A stretch of 64,000 nt of DNA from Straminergon stramineum (GCA_963920665.1 OY987271.1:7381350-7445349); one strand, 5' to 3'. Positions 47,719 through 58,170 are shown, counted from the stretch's first letter. The notes: generated by a model from the sequence alone, not told the origin. Translations and numbers: made by a program.

Positions 47719-50700
47719 CTCCCACTTTGTTTGTTGTTAAACAATGTCAAGCCCATCTCCTTGCGTAGAACTTCATGTCGTGGCTTGGCTAGGGCCTTTG
47801 TAAGCACATCCGCCACCATGCGCTCCGTAGAAATGTACTTCATCTCAATCACCTCCACTTCAACCTTCTCACGAATGAAATGGTGTTGAATGTCGATGTG
47901 TTTGCTCCGAGAATGATGGATTGGATTCTTCATCAAGGCAATGGCGCCTTGATTGTCACACATGATGAGTGTTGCCTTCTTTTGCTCCAATCCAACATCA
48001 CTCATAAGTTGTCTTAGCCAAATGGCCTCCCTTGTGCATTGGCTAATGGCCATGTACTCCGCCTCGGTGGTAGACAATGCAATCGTGGGTTGTTTCTTTG
48101 AATTCCATGAAATGGCACCACCTCCAAGCATAAACACGTAGCCTGTTGTGGACCTCCTATCGGTTGCATCTCCAGCCCAATCTGCATCACAAAAGCCCAC
48201 CAATGCAAGGCTCTTGCCTCCAAGTACCAACTTGGCATCCAAAGAACCTTGAAGGTATCGCATGACCCTCTTGACCGCTGCCCAATGCTTTGGGCCACAT
48301 TTGGCCATGTGTTGGCTCACTACACTCATTGCAAATGCAAGGTCAGGCCTTGTAGCCACCATCACATACATCAAGCTCCCCACTGCAGCTTTATATGGCA
48401 CATCTTGCATTTCCGCCTTCACACCTTCATACTCTTCATCCGTTAGCTTGGGCATCTTTTCCTTCACATCAAGAGGTGTGCCAACGGATTTGCACCCCTC
48501 CATGTTGAAGCGCTTCAACACTCCCTCGATGTACTTGCTTTGGGTCATGGTGATGGTGCGTGTCGCCCTTTGCCTTGTAAACTCCACACCAAGGCAATAG
48601 TGTAGCTCTCCAAGGTCGCTCATATCATATTGACTCTTCAACATAGCCTTCACTTCGACCATCTTGTCAATGGTGTTGGTCATGATAATCAAGTCATCCA
48701 CATAAACGACAACAATCACCAAATATGCACTTGTTTGCTTGATGTAGAGAGAGTGGTCGGCATGACTCCTCGTGTAGCCCTCCCTTGCAAACAATGCATC
48801 CACATCCATATACCATGCTCTTCCCGATTGCCTCAACCCATAGATGGCCTTCTTGAGCTTACACTTGAGATGTTCACGACCCTTTTGAACAAAACCCTTG
48901 GGCTGGTCCATATAGATCACCTCCTCAAGCCAAGGATTGAGAAACGCCGTGATAACATCCATTTGGTGCATCTCCAAGTCCATAGCTGCCCCAATCGCTG
49001 CCATGCATCGAATGGTGCAAAATTTGGCGACGGGAGCAAAGGTCTCATTGAAGTCCACCCCTTCAACTTGAGAATACCCCTTGGCTACCAATCTTGCCTT
49101 GTAGCGCACAATGTTGCCCGATGCATCTCTCTTAGTACAAAACACCCACTTGCATCCAACACTTGTACGATCATGAGGAAGGGGAGAGAGTTCCCATGTA
49201 CCTTTGGCCGTTAGTGAGGCATACTCCTCTTGCATGGCTTTCTCCCACTTGCTTGCATCCGTGCTCTTCATGGCTTCCTCCATGTTGCGTGGATCATTTT
49301 CTTGAGCCAAATTGGCATGCTCCACTTGCTCTTGTGGCAAGATGTGATTTTTCCACCATTCTCCAAGCGGCCTCCGCTCCCTTGTAGGATATCTTGGCTC
49401 CTTGGAAGCATCTCCCTCCTCATCTTCACTTGGGGAGGAGCTCGTAGATGGACTTGTCTTTTCCTTGGGTGTTGGTGGTGTCTCATCAAGATCCTCTTCA
49501 TCCTTGAGCAAAACCTCCATGCTTGGAGATTTGTCCACCTCATGCGTGGCATCCTTGTTGCTCCCACTTGGACTCATCTCCACAGCATCGCTTACTCCTT
49601 GCTTGTTTTCCATGAAAGTGACATCTCGACTCTTGATGATCTTCTTGGTCTCCAAACACATCAACCTATATGCCTTGGAGTCCTCACAATAGCCCAACAA
49701 CAAGCACTTGATGCCCTTGGCATCAAGCTTGGAGCGCTTGGGACTCAAATCCAAGGCATATGCAATGCATCCAAAGATGCGCATGTGACCAATGTTGGGC
49801 CTTCTTCCACTCCATGCTTCTTGTGGCGTCATGGATGCAACTGCACTGGTGGGGCAACGATTGCGTGTATAGGCTGCATTGGATACGGCCTCCGCCCAAA
49901 GATCATACTTAAGGTCTTGAGCATGCAACATGGCACGAGCCATCTCCACAAGTGTGCGATTGGCACGCTCCGCCACACCATTTTGTTGTGGAGTATAAGG
50001 AGTCGAAGTTTGGTGTTGAATGCCATGCTGCCTCATAAAAGCCTCAAAGGCCTTGGACATGTATTCCCCTCCATTGTCCGACCTCAATACCTTCACCTTT
50101 TGCCCCGATTCATTCTCCACAAGTGCCTTCCATACCTTGAACCTCTCAAACACGTCACTCTTGCACTTGAGCATGAACACCCACACCTTCCTTGAAAAAT
50201 CATCAATGAAGGTCAAGAAATACCTTGCACCACCCATGGAAGGGGTCTTCATTGGGCCACACACATCGGAGTGCACAATCTCCAACACCTTGGTTGCCCT
50301 CGTTGCTCCATCGCTTGGAAACGGTTGCCTCGCTTGCTTGCCTTCAATGCAAGCCTCACAATTGAGATCACAAGAGCCCTTCTCCACTTGCATGCCACCC
50401 ACCATGCTTTGAAGGCGCTTGACACTCTTCTCATTAAGGTGGCCCAATCTCTTGTGCCATAACTCCAAAGAGTGTTGATGGAGTGGTCCTTGGGCCAAAC
50501 ACGCCATGCTTGTGCCGTTCACCACTTTGAACTTCAATTGGTACAAGTTGCCCTCTCTTGATGCCGTGACAATTGTCCCTCCATTGGGTGCCCCTAAAAT
50601 GCAACCCTTGTTGTTGAATTGCACCTTCAAATCTTGTGACACCAACTTGCTCACCGAGAGCAAATTGGCATGCAACTTGGGCACATGCAACACATCTTGG

Positions 50701-51689
50701 ATGTGAATTGTCCTCAATTGGCCCTTCACCTCCACCTCCACTACAATGCAACCTATGCCAATTGCATCCACCACGCCATTGTCCCCCAAATACACCTTGC
50801 GGTTGCTAATAGATTGATAAGTGAGAAATGCTTGCCTATGTGGGGTCATGTGTTGTGTTGCACCCGAGTCGATGATCCACTTGAACATGTTGGTGTTGTC
50901 ATACCCATCATTGGCAGCAAGCGCAAACTCCTCCTCCACACTTGCCTTGTTTGCACTCTCCTTCTTGGGTTGCTTACAAAACCTTGCAAGGTGGCCGGGC
51001 TTACCACAATTGTAGCACGTGCGTGTCTCCTTGCGTGGTTGTGAGCTCCCCCCTTGGCCATTTCGTAAGTAGAGTGCTGCCCCTCCTTCTTGGGTCTCAT
51101 TCTCCTTCCTCTTGGCCATCTCATGCATCAATCTTGCAGTGATAAAGTCAAGAGTGAGCTCTGACATGGGTCTTGTCTCCAATGCCGTGATGAGATACTC
51201 ATAAGAAGGTGGCAAGCTCTCAAGCAAAGTCATAACCATGTCTCCATCCGTGACGGGCACCTCCAAACAAGCCAATTGGTCCGCAAGAGCCTTCACCTTG
51301 TTGATGTGGTCCAGCATGTCTTCGTTCTCTTGCATCTTGCATGTGAAGAACTTGCGTCGAATGAATAACATGTTGGATAAACTCTTTGTTTCATGGATGT
51401 TGCACAATACCTTCCATGCTTCCGCCGGTCCCTTGCATGCTCGAACATGTGCAAGTTGCCTATCCACAAGATTGCAAGCAATCATGGAAAAGGCCTTCTT
51501 GACCCTCCTCTCATAGGATTTCTTGACTTTGGCATCGGCATCAATTGGGGGTGGTTCCTCGGTGTCCTCCACAATCTCCCACAAGTCCTTCTCCGCTAAG
51601 ATCATCTCCATCTTGAACTTCCATAGACCAAAGTTCTCTCCATTGAACTTGTCAATGACCCTCACGTTGTCTCCATCACTAGTGGCCAT
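47700..51689 (-). CDS. Copia gag-pol polyprotein (1329 residues), intact
   Basis: One open frame encodes all domains. Gag contains a CX2CX4HX4C knuckle (CYNCGKPGHLARFC, residues ~225-238). An aspartic protease follows with DSGAT at ~274. Integrase has an HHCC region (~412-447) and the catalytic triad D475, D538 (SDNGGEY) and E574 with the canonical 35-residue D-E spacing. Reverse transcriptase has D911 (MHQMDVITAF) and the YVDD box at ~996-999. RNase H carries FCDADWAGD (~1166), the STTEAEY glutamate (~1209) and CDNQGA (~1244). All key residues are present. The chosen ATG at 51689 is the first methionine; seven upstream codons in the frame start from TTG only. The last eight codons are encoded by the polypurine tract and the start of the 3' LTR. 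Gag and Pol would be made as one protein and cut by the protease. Neighbouring antisense frames are shadows. Confidence 0.95.
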   Translation of the reverse strand: MATSDGDNVRVIDKFNGENFGLWKFKMEMILAEKDLWEIVEDTEEPPPIDADAKVKKSYERRVKKAFSMIACNLVDRQLAHVRACKGPAEAWKVLCNIHETKSLSNMLFIRRKFFTCKMQENEDMLDHINKVKALADQLACLEVPVTDGDMVMTLLESLPPSYEYLITALETRPMSELTLDFITARLMHEMAKRKENETQEGGAALYLRNGQGGSSQPRKETRTCYNCGKPGHLARFCKQPKKESANKASVEEEFALAANDGYDNTNMFKWIIDSGATQHMTPHRQAFLTYQSISNRKVYLGDNGVVDAIGIGCIVVEVEVKGQLRTIHIQDVLHVPKLHANLLSVSKLVSQDLKVQFNNKGCILGAPNGGTIVTASREGNLYQLKFKVVNGTSMACLAQGPLHQHSLELWHKRLGHLNEKSVKRLQSMVGGMQVEKGSCDLNCEACIEGKQARQPFPSDGATRATKVLEIVHSDVCGPMKTPSMGGARYFLTFIDDFSRKVWVFMLKCKSDVFERFKVWKALVENESGQKVKVLRSDNGGEYMSKAFEAFMRQHGIQHQTSTPYTPQQNGVAERANRTLVEMARAMLHAQDLKYDLWAEAVSNAAYTRNRCPTSAVASMTPQEAWSGRRPNIGHMRIFGCIAYALDLSPKRSKLDAKGIKCLLLGYCEDSKAYRLMCLETKKIIKSRDVTFMENKQGVSDAVEMSPSGSNKDATHEVDKSPSMEVLLKDEEDLDETPPTPKEKTSPSTSSSPSEDEEGDASKEPRYPTRERRPLGEWWKNHILPQEQVEHANLAQENDPRNMEEAMKSTDASKWEKAMQEEYASLTAKGTWELSPLPHDRTSVGCKWVFCTKRDASGNIVRYKARLVAKGYSQVEGVDFNETFAPVAKFCTIRCMAAIGAAMDLEMHQMDVITAFLNPWLEEVIYMDQPKGFVQKGREHLKCKLKKAIYGLRQSGRAWYMDVDALFAREGYTRSHADHSLYIKQTSAYLVIVVVYVDDLIIMTNTIDKMVEVKAMLKSQYDMSDLGELHYCLGVEFTRQRATRTITMTQSKYIEGVLKRFNMEGCKSVGTPLDVKEKMPKLTDEEYEGVKAEMQDVPYKAAVGSLMYVMVATRPDLAFAMSVVSQHMAKCGPKHWAAVKRVMRYLQGSLDAKLVLGGKSLALVGFCDADWAGDATDRRSTTGYVFMLGGGAISWNSKKQPTIALSTTEAEYMAISQCTREAIWLRQLMSDVGLEQKKATLIMCDNQGAIALMKNPIHHSRSKHIDIQHHFIREKVEVEVIEMKYISTERMVADVLTKALAKPRHEVLRKEMGLTLFNNKQSGSVEGSE
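47719..47728 (-). other. Polypurine tract (AAAGTGGGAG)
   Basis: On the minus strand AAAGTGGGAG directly abuts the 3' LTR, the position where plus-strand DNA synthesis is primed. It also encodes part of the polyprotein's C-terminus. Confidence 0.8.
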
Positions 51690-51711
51690 GTTGGATGACT
51701 CCTCCTCCAAT

Positions 51712-52150
51712 ATAAGCCCAAGTGATTCTAATCACTCCAATCTAATCTCCAAATGCCCAAGCAACCCTCTTGTGGTTTCACTATGTCCAATAAGGCCCCA
51801 AATCACACTAATAAGACCCTTTATGGTCCTAATCTCTCAATTCAGACCCCAAGTAGTCTAAATCTCTCCAATGCACACTCTATTGGACTAATACTCTCAA
51901 ATCAAACCTCAAGTGATGCAAATCTCTCAAATCAGACCTCAAGTGATGCCAATCTTCGCAATGCACACTCTATTGGACTAATACTCCCAAATCAGACCTC
52001 AAGTGATGCAAATCTCTCCAATGCACACTCTATTGGACTAATACTCTCAATTCATACCCCAAGTGATTCGAATCACTCCAATGCACACTCTATTGGACTA
52101 ATACTTTCGAATCAGACCTCAAGTGATGCAAATCTCTCCACTGCGCACTG
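51712..52150 (-). repeat. Tandem repeats in the copia 5' leader (~60-bp units)
   Basis: The phrase 'atgcacactctattggacta' occurs at 51871, 51961, 52021 and 52081, each copy followed by 'ctcaagtgatgcaaatctct'-like sequence. The spacings are 90, 60 and 60 bases. Shorter 'caaatctctc' repeats extend on both sides. The array lies between the primer-binding site and the gag start, where packaging or translation signals are expected. Confidence 0.75.
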
Positions 52151-52418
52151 AAATGCTCCAAATCTCTCAAATGAAGCCCCAGATGCACAAATCAACACCT
52201 ATAGCAGACTAGGTCAAATCCTAGCTTCCAACTAAGGCTCTAAGACGCTAAATCAACCCTCAATGAGCACAAATGATATCAAACCAAGAAAATACCTCAC
52301 TAAAAAGTAAAAGTCTTGAATACAAATGCTCCAAACGACCCCAAACTCCACTTGCTCCAATAGTCCTCCACCAACACACCTTGCAATGAGATCAAATCTC
52401 TACTAGCAACTCACATGA

Positions 52419-52432
52419 GTGGGCCCATAACC
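52419..52432 (-). other. Primer-binding site complementary to the initiator tRNA-Met anticodon arm
   Basis: On the minus strand GGTTATGGGCCCAC immediately follows the 5' LTR. It is complementary to the anticodon stem-loop of initiator tRNA-Met (GUGGGCCCAUAACC, containing the CAU anticodon), not to the tRNA 3' end. This is the half-tRNA primer arrangement known from Drosophila copia and yeast Ty5. The usual plant copia site (TGGTATCAGAGC) is absent. Confidence 0.85.
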
Positions 52433-52732
52433 TATTGAGAAAGAGAACAAAAGAATGTATTTCAATGAAGAGGAACACAAACAAGTGTGAGAAAGGGATA
52501 TTCAACCCATGCTAGGGGTTGCCTTCTTATACTACTCTACTACCTAGTGCCATGACTAATGACATATGGGATAATTGTCTAAGAGGTATGCCCCTCTCTA
52601 TAGGCACCACTTAAAGGACTTCCCCTCTCTAATATCTCATTGCTTTTACTACAAACAACACATAACTAAGGTTAGCCCATACTTAAGACCTACTTCAAAC
52701 AACCTATGACATCCTACTCACTTCCTTCAACA
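52433..52732 (-). repeat. 5' LTR of the copia element (300 bp)
   Basis: No base differences from the 3' LTR were found on reading the two side by side. It has the same TG..TA ends and is followed by AAGTG (52733-52737). It would carry the promoter for the genomic RNA. Confidence 0.93.
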
Positions 52733-52737
52733 AAGTG
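52733..52737. repeat. Target-site duplication of the copia element, right copy (AAGTG)
   Basis: It is identical to 47414-47418. Confidence 0.9.
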
Positions 52738-53358
52738 GACGCTCTATGGACCTCCTACCCCACGTGTCCCATTGACAAACTCAGGTACATTTACATATCC
52801 GTTCCGTGACCTCGACTATCCAGTACTAACTCCAGAGATCAACACAGTGAGTGTCGAATTTACACCGCAAGTTTATTATCCATTTCCAGTGTACCAACCT
52901 TTCTGCCAATGATGCCTCCATTTTCTATCAGCAATTACTGTCCTGTAGTGCCCACAAGCACCGGCAAATGATCGACCTCCACCCGGTCCACCGGGGGCCA
53001 CATGATCTCGTCTCTCCTCCTCCTCCTATGCCATGCACTAACTTATCTTATGATAACGTATATTTCCAAAAACAAAAACAAAACATACATTCCCAAATGA
53101 AAATGAAGTGAAATGACGTGAAGTGTATGAATCCGTCCCGTATCTCCTTCAGTTCCCAGCTCAGCTTTGCCAGTAGTAAGTCGGTTAGACGAGCTATTAC
53201 TGCGGCAGTTGCAGTGCACAGTGTCCGGCCTCCTCCGTCCACCTGCACCAATGACGACGGAATACCGGAACTTATTGCTCGCACTTATAATTGCCTGCTC
53301 TTCAATTGCCCTGCGTGCCTGCCTGCCTGCCTGCCACCCCAATATTGGAAGAACTTTC
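52738..53358. other. GC-richer unassigned DNA beside the copia element
   Basis: A frame open from inside the 5' LTR to 52912 reads GTFTYPFRDLDYPVLTPEIN, then PQVYYPFPVYQPFCQ and stop. It looks less random than typical intergenic DNA, but no family is recognised and there is no start outside the LTR. Overlapping frames on both strands at 53.05-53.42 kb show no motif. It might be a remnant exon. Confidence 0.3.
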
Positions 53359-53586
53359 TGTAAGGTAAGAGCACCCAAAAGCGTCCCTGCACCCAAAAGC
53401 GTCAAAATCTATAGAATATAATCATTTCAGGCTGTAAATGTAAGTAAACAGTACATGGCTTATTTGTTTTGACCTAAAATGATAAGAGGTGTACTGTCCA
53501 GCTACATTTATGTTCTAGAATGAATCCCTGACGTAGAATCTGACGCTTGTAGGTGCAGGGACGCTTTAGGGTGCTCTTACCTTACA
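53359..53586. mobile_element. Inverted-repeat element with TGTAAGGTAAGAGCACCC ends (228 bp)
   Basis: The left arm TGTAAGGTAAGAGCACCC and following 'aaagcgtccctgcacc' are matched by the inverted right arm for about 45 bp. The left arm contains a direct repeat of 'cacccaaaagcgtc'. The internal ~130 bp are AT-rich. No target duplication is evident. The ends share TAAGGTAA with 35827-36373. Confidence 0.65.
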
Positions 53587-55478
53587 CCAATGTGTATTCT
53601 CTCCCCAGTAGCTAGTCCAGTCTCCACGTGTTGGCCTCCAGAGGAACCGCTGGGAGAGGCGCGGCGGGAGAGAGACAGGTCCGTCCCCTGGACACAGGAG
53701 TTAAGTAAGCTTACAGCATACTGCCTGCAATTGGGTTACTTGGCCGCTCAGGAGGATCACAAGTCAAGTTAAGTTACTGGCAAAAAGCTGGTGACAAAGT
53801 TCAAGCGGTGAAGCAGCCGGGCCTCTTGCCTGGTCCTATTCAAACAAGATATGTGATAATTGCCCAATCGCACGTGTACACCTCGGAACATTTTCTCAAA
53901 ATTCATGTCTGGGAACTTTAAATAACTTACAACTGAGTGGTGACAGGTCAATTGTAATTAGTCCATGCAATTCGAATCTATTGGTCTATATTACTAAGAG
54001 ATATGAAATTACAATGAGCTGGAATGTTTGTAATGAAATTCACTTTCATTGGAATTGGACTGATGACATGAAATGATCCTTTCATTTTCATTGCCCATGA
54101 CATTTCTAAGGCCATCATTGCAACCCCCCCTCAAAAAAAAGAACGTAGTTTGCACTCTGCACCCACAACTACTAACACTCTTATTTTAATTCTTCTATTT
54201 CAAAAAACTAAAACAAAAAGACTAGAAATGCAACTTGGTACACAAAATAATGTAGTGTCTAAGGGTATTGCTAGTTAACCCTAGAGAAACAAAGAATGCA
54301 CCTTTGGGGCCCCAAAATGATGTATTTTGGTGAATTCCTTGGTCACGGGTCCTATGCCCTTGTATAGTCAATAATCTCATAAGTTCATGGTAAGGTGGCA
54401 CAACCAAAATCACATCTTGTTTAAACTCTACCATCATTACTTTGTATCCATCTCTAAAATATGTATGTATGTATGTATGTATGTATAAAAAACCATCCTA
54501 GAACATCTACCAAAAGAACTCTTTGATCCTTCATAAGATAGACCAACCCATTTCTACCAACTACCTATTTTTGCCATCCTACTTTTGGCCCCAATTCCAC
54601 CACAAGTCTCATCCAAATTTCATTCATTTTATGACAAAATCAATCCCTTGATGCCAACAAAGGGTAGTATGTCAATCTTTTATTGGTGCATACTTGAGTG
54701 CCATTAGGTGTATAGAAAGGTGGTTATGAGTTGTCAGTTGTGGGATATTTATAACTCCACTCTATGAACAGTTAATAATTTTAGGGTAGATCCCTCCATA
54801 AATTCACATAAATTACAATTTTAATGAGCAATTTATACATCCACTTGGGTTTGATTTGTGAAAGAAGCGCACACCTCTGGAAAATATGCGCCCCTCGTGG
54901 AGGTGGCCTTCACTTTTGCACACAGTATTCAAATGTTGCATTTATTGATGCCTTGCAACTTCCTCACTTGCCAGCAAGAAAAAATGAAAACTTTACCAGT
55001 CTAATGATAGCAAGTAGGCACAGTTCAGTAGCCAAAAGTGGCGGTTTTGGGGGGGGGTACCCACCTTACCACATTTTGTTCCCAAGGTAAACAAAGTTCA
55101 AAGTACCTGCGGTTGTTGTCTAACATGTGACAAATTATTGGCCTGTTTACAAATGCAACAACCTTGATTTTCTCTACCTGATTTGAATGCAACACGTACT
55201 TCCCTATTGTAGACTAAAGTCTGCAGATATGATACGGCAGCGATACAATTAACTTCGAAATCTCACGCTGGAATGAATGTTATGTATAATGAAATTAAGT
55301 TCTCGCAAACTGAAACCTACAACAGAAGTATCGCCAGGCTTGTCCTCTAACATACAGGTGCAAAGAAGAATAATGTAACCGAGATATGGAAGCAATTAGG
55401 GTTGACGAGCGTCCCCGAGTTCTGGTGTCGAATTTGGGTTTACTAGAGTCTCTCCGAGCTATGGCTTCGAATTCGGGT
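53587..55478. other. Intergenic DNA and 3' flank of the KCS gene
   Basis: No gene is recognised. An (ATGT)n microsatellite lies at 54461-54486. TTAA-CCCTAG occurs at about 54275 without a partner. The last few hundred bases before 55479 are probably the KCS 3' UTR. Confidence 0.5.
54461..54486. repeat. (ATGT)n microsatellite
   Basis: About six and a half uninterrupted ATGT units. Confidence 0.9.
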
Positions 55479-57997
55479 TTACGAGTGTCTGCTCGATGAT
55501 GGTGTCAACGAGACGGGGTACGTGTTGACACAATCCGTCCAAGGATTCTCGCACTTCTTGTCATCAGGGTGATTACTCCTAAGCGATTTCCAAATGGCGC
55601 TGTTGCACTTAACCCCGGACCCCAGCGCAATTTGCCACACGAGGTCACCCTTTCGCACTCTGTTCTTGGCTTCCATGTACGCGAGCACATACCAGATGGA
55701 GCTCGAACTCGTGTTGCCGAACCGGTGAAGCGACATCCTTGAAGGCTCCATGTGGTGCTTCGACAGACTCAGATTCTTCTCGATGCCGTCCAGGACCGCC
55801 TTGCCCCCCGGGTGGATGCAGAAGTGGTCGATGGCGGTCTGGAAGTCGGGAGTGTAGGGCTTCCGCTGCTGGTGGAGGAGCTTGCGACTGATGAAATTCG
55901 TGGCGAATTTCAGCTTCTCCGAGAGAGGGAGGATCTTGGGGGCGAGAGTAGTGATGTTGGATTTGAGAGCTAACCCTGCGGCGGCCATGAGCTCCTTGGA
56001 GAGAGAGACGCCGATGATGCCCGCGGAGTCTTGGACATTCTTCACGCAGCCGAAGCTCGTGGAGTTGGCGCCGTGGTGAGTGCGCACCACGTGCTGCAGG
56101 CTGTACTTGGATCGGCGCTTGTCACCTGTATTGGTCAAGCACTCGCACATCAGCACAGATGCAATAAATTGTGCTTCGAAAGAATTTCGAGAATTCAGTT
56201 CAAACACTCAGTTGGAACCTAAATTTTGTAAACCATATAATGTAAAGTCCCCATTCATCGTACAGGAAGAGAGAGGTTCCATTCACCATACAGGTGAACT
56301 TTGCCTACAACAATCTGGAAACTTGCGCCATCTAAAATTTTGCACATTCCAATAGAAAAATTGTTTTCACAATCATAAAAACATATCAAAGTTCAATTGT
56401 ATGGTCAGTGGAGTCTCTAATGTGCGGTATGGTTAATGAAGCCTCTACCTTAGTATTATAAATCGACACGATGATTTTCTAGAAAAAAGGTTCCATTGTT
56501 TGGTGCTTGCTTTCCGATTATTTTCCGATTTTTCGGTCAACTTTGTGGCGTTATGTGTTACAGGTCTAGAAATCGAGTCTTCACAACCTTGGTAGATTGC
56601 TGGTGTCCTAGTCCAAGGCAAATCACTATCAATCTTCAAACTCTTGTGGACCCTTCCGATAATTCTTTCAGAAGATTGTTCAAGTGTTACATAGCTGGAT
56701 TACGTACAAATTTTTATGAAATAAGACATGTGCACCCAGAATTGCCACCTGAACAGTACAGAGTAGCAGAGTAGATTCCCTTCAAAAGTGGCGATTCTGG
56801 GTGCACAAACCTTACCCGGGGGGTAATTCAAAATACTAAAGAACAGAAATCCAATTTGTTGTTCCCCTATTGTATGGATCCAACATAGATGAAGTTTCAG
56901 CAGAGGCAAACAAATCCTGGCATACATATTTGCTCGATCAATTCGGGGTTTGAAAGTTCAAATCTTAGAAAAAAATTCATGATCAGATACTTACTTCGTT
57001 TGTTGGAGAGCATAACCGCTGAAGCACCCCACCGGAAGATGCAGTTGCCAACCATCATGGATCGGTCATTCCCCGTATAAACCTGCAACCCACTGATCAT
57101 CTCCGTGCTCAACACAATGGCATACGTGTTCTTGTGCACTTTCAACAAGTCCTGCGCAAGACTAATCGCAATCACCCCCGCGCTGCACCCCATGCCGCCC
57201 AAGTTGTACGTCTCCACATTCTCCCGCATGCCGAAGTGGTTCACCACCATAGATGACAACGACGGAATGGGGCAGAACGTGCAGTTCACCACCAGAATAC
57301 CAATCTCCTTCGCCTTCACGCCCGTCTTGCGCAGGAGCTCCGCCACGGGCGTGAACAGCGCGATCTCCGCTTCCTTCATGGTGGTCGCGTGGGTGAAGTC
57401 CACGGGCTCAGCGTGCATGGACAACGGAATGTACGTCTCGGGACCCAAGCCTGAGCTGGAGAGAATCTTCCTCTGAAACTCTAAACTCTGCTCCGTGAAG
57501 TAGCCCGAGTCTGCTGCAAGCTGCAGGAAGCGCTCACTCGTCATCTTGCATTTGTCTTCAGGTTTGAAGAGCGCGTAATCCACCAAATACGTCACGGGTG
57601 GGTCGAGGAACCAGAACCAGGCTATGCATATCACTGACACCAGAAACGCAACCATCGCCAACAAAGACGCTTGTTGCGTTGCCAGGAGTCGGTAAAGCTC
57701 AAGGCTTTGGGAATTGGCGAACGAAGCAAGGGACGGCCCATGTTGCCAGAGAAAAGTAGCGCTCTGCGCAACGCCGAAGAGGGCAAGGAGCACCAGTTTC
57801 CGGCCCTTGAGATCCTTCAAAGGGGAGATCATGCCCTTGAAGCTTGCTAGCCGGGGACCAAGGGAGCTTGGCCCCATTGTCGACATGGACTGGCGAACTA
57901 CCTCAATGGAACCATCCACGGTGTCCAGCTTCACAGCTTTCACCACCCCGCCTGGTTTCGTTACGTCCATGTCCCCGCTGCAGGTCTTCACTCCCAT
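55479..57997 (-). CDS. 3-ketoacyl-CoA synthase (KCS, FAE1/CUT1-type), two exons
   Basis: Exon 1 is 57997-56995 and exon 2 is 56125-55479, with a GT..AG intron of 869 bp (phase 1). Together they encode 549 residues. The protein is the condensing enzyme of the ER fatty-acid elongase, joining malonyl-CoA to a long-chain acyl-CoA to give 3-ketoacyl-CoA for waxes, cutin-related lipids and sphingolipids. Two N-terminal membrane helices are seen (about 66-84 and 111-133), followed by the FAE1/CUT1 domain from LDPPVTYLVDYALFKPEDK. The active-site cysteine is C271 (NLGGMGCSAG). The partner residues are H439 (HFCIHPGGKA) and N472 (HRFGNTSSSS). All three are offset by 48 from Arabidopsis FAE1 C223, H391 and N424, so catalysis should be intact and the N-terminus is about 48 residues longer. 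The intron lies right after SNKR. The start is the first ATG; a stop lies in frame 24 bases upstream. Confidence 0.93.
56729..56803. repeat. Small inverted repeat in the KCS intron
   Basis: GTGCACCCAGAATTGCCACC is inverted at the other end as GGCGATTCTGGGTGCAC, with a ~25-base loop, giving a ~75-bp hairpin. It may be a tiny MITE or an intronic structure. Confidence 0.55.
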
Positions 57998-58170
57998 GGC
58001 CAAGGCAAGTACGTTCTAGTGGTTGCAATGCAGGGCAAGTCCTTCGTCTCAGGCTTGCCCAGAGCTTGGTGAAGTCAGAGTTTGCGATAGTGGATTGATC
58101 AACTGCGATGCAATAGACAGATCAAATGAACGACTCTGTACTCTACGACTCCTTGACCTAGCTCTGAGTC

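Larger units (their letters stand above)
47419..52732 (-). mobile_element. Complete Ty1/copia LTR retrotransposon (5314 bp), recent insertion
   Basis: Two 300-bp LTRs flank a single gag-pol frame on the minus strand, with a primer-binding site next to the 5' LTR, a polypurine tract next to the 3' LTR and a 5-bp target duplication. By eye the LTRs are identical base for base, and the frame is uninterrupted, so the insertion is young and may be transpositionally competent. Domain order protease-integrase-RT-RNase H identifies copia rather than gypsy. The codon usage and GC content are richer than in the surrounding DNA. No envelope-like frame is seen. It landed at the edge of a TTAA-bounded element. 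Confidence 0.95.

Noticed and set aside
51690..51710. TTG-initiated extension of gag-pol by seven codons
   Set aside because: The first ATG (51689) is the plausible eukaryotic start. The extension has only a TTG.
48249..51861. Many open frames of 60-321 codons antisense to the copia polyprotein
   Set aside because: They are compositional shadows of the real minus-strand gag-pol frame and show no domain of their own.
57998..58003. TTG-initiated start for KCS two codons upstream of the ATG
   Set aside because: Plant genes rarely start at TTG, and the ATG at 57997 has good context (GCCATGG).
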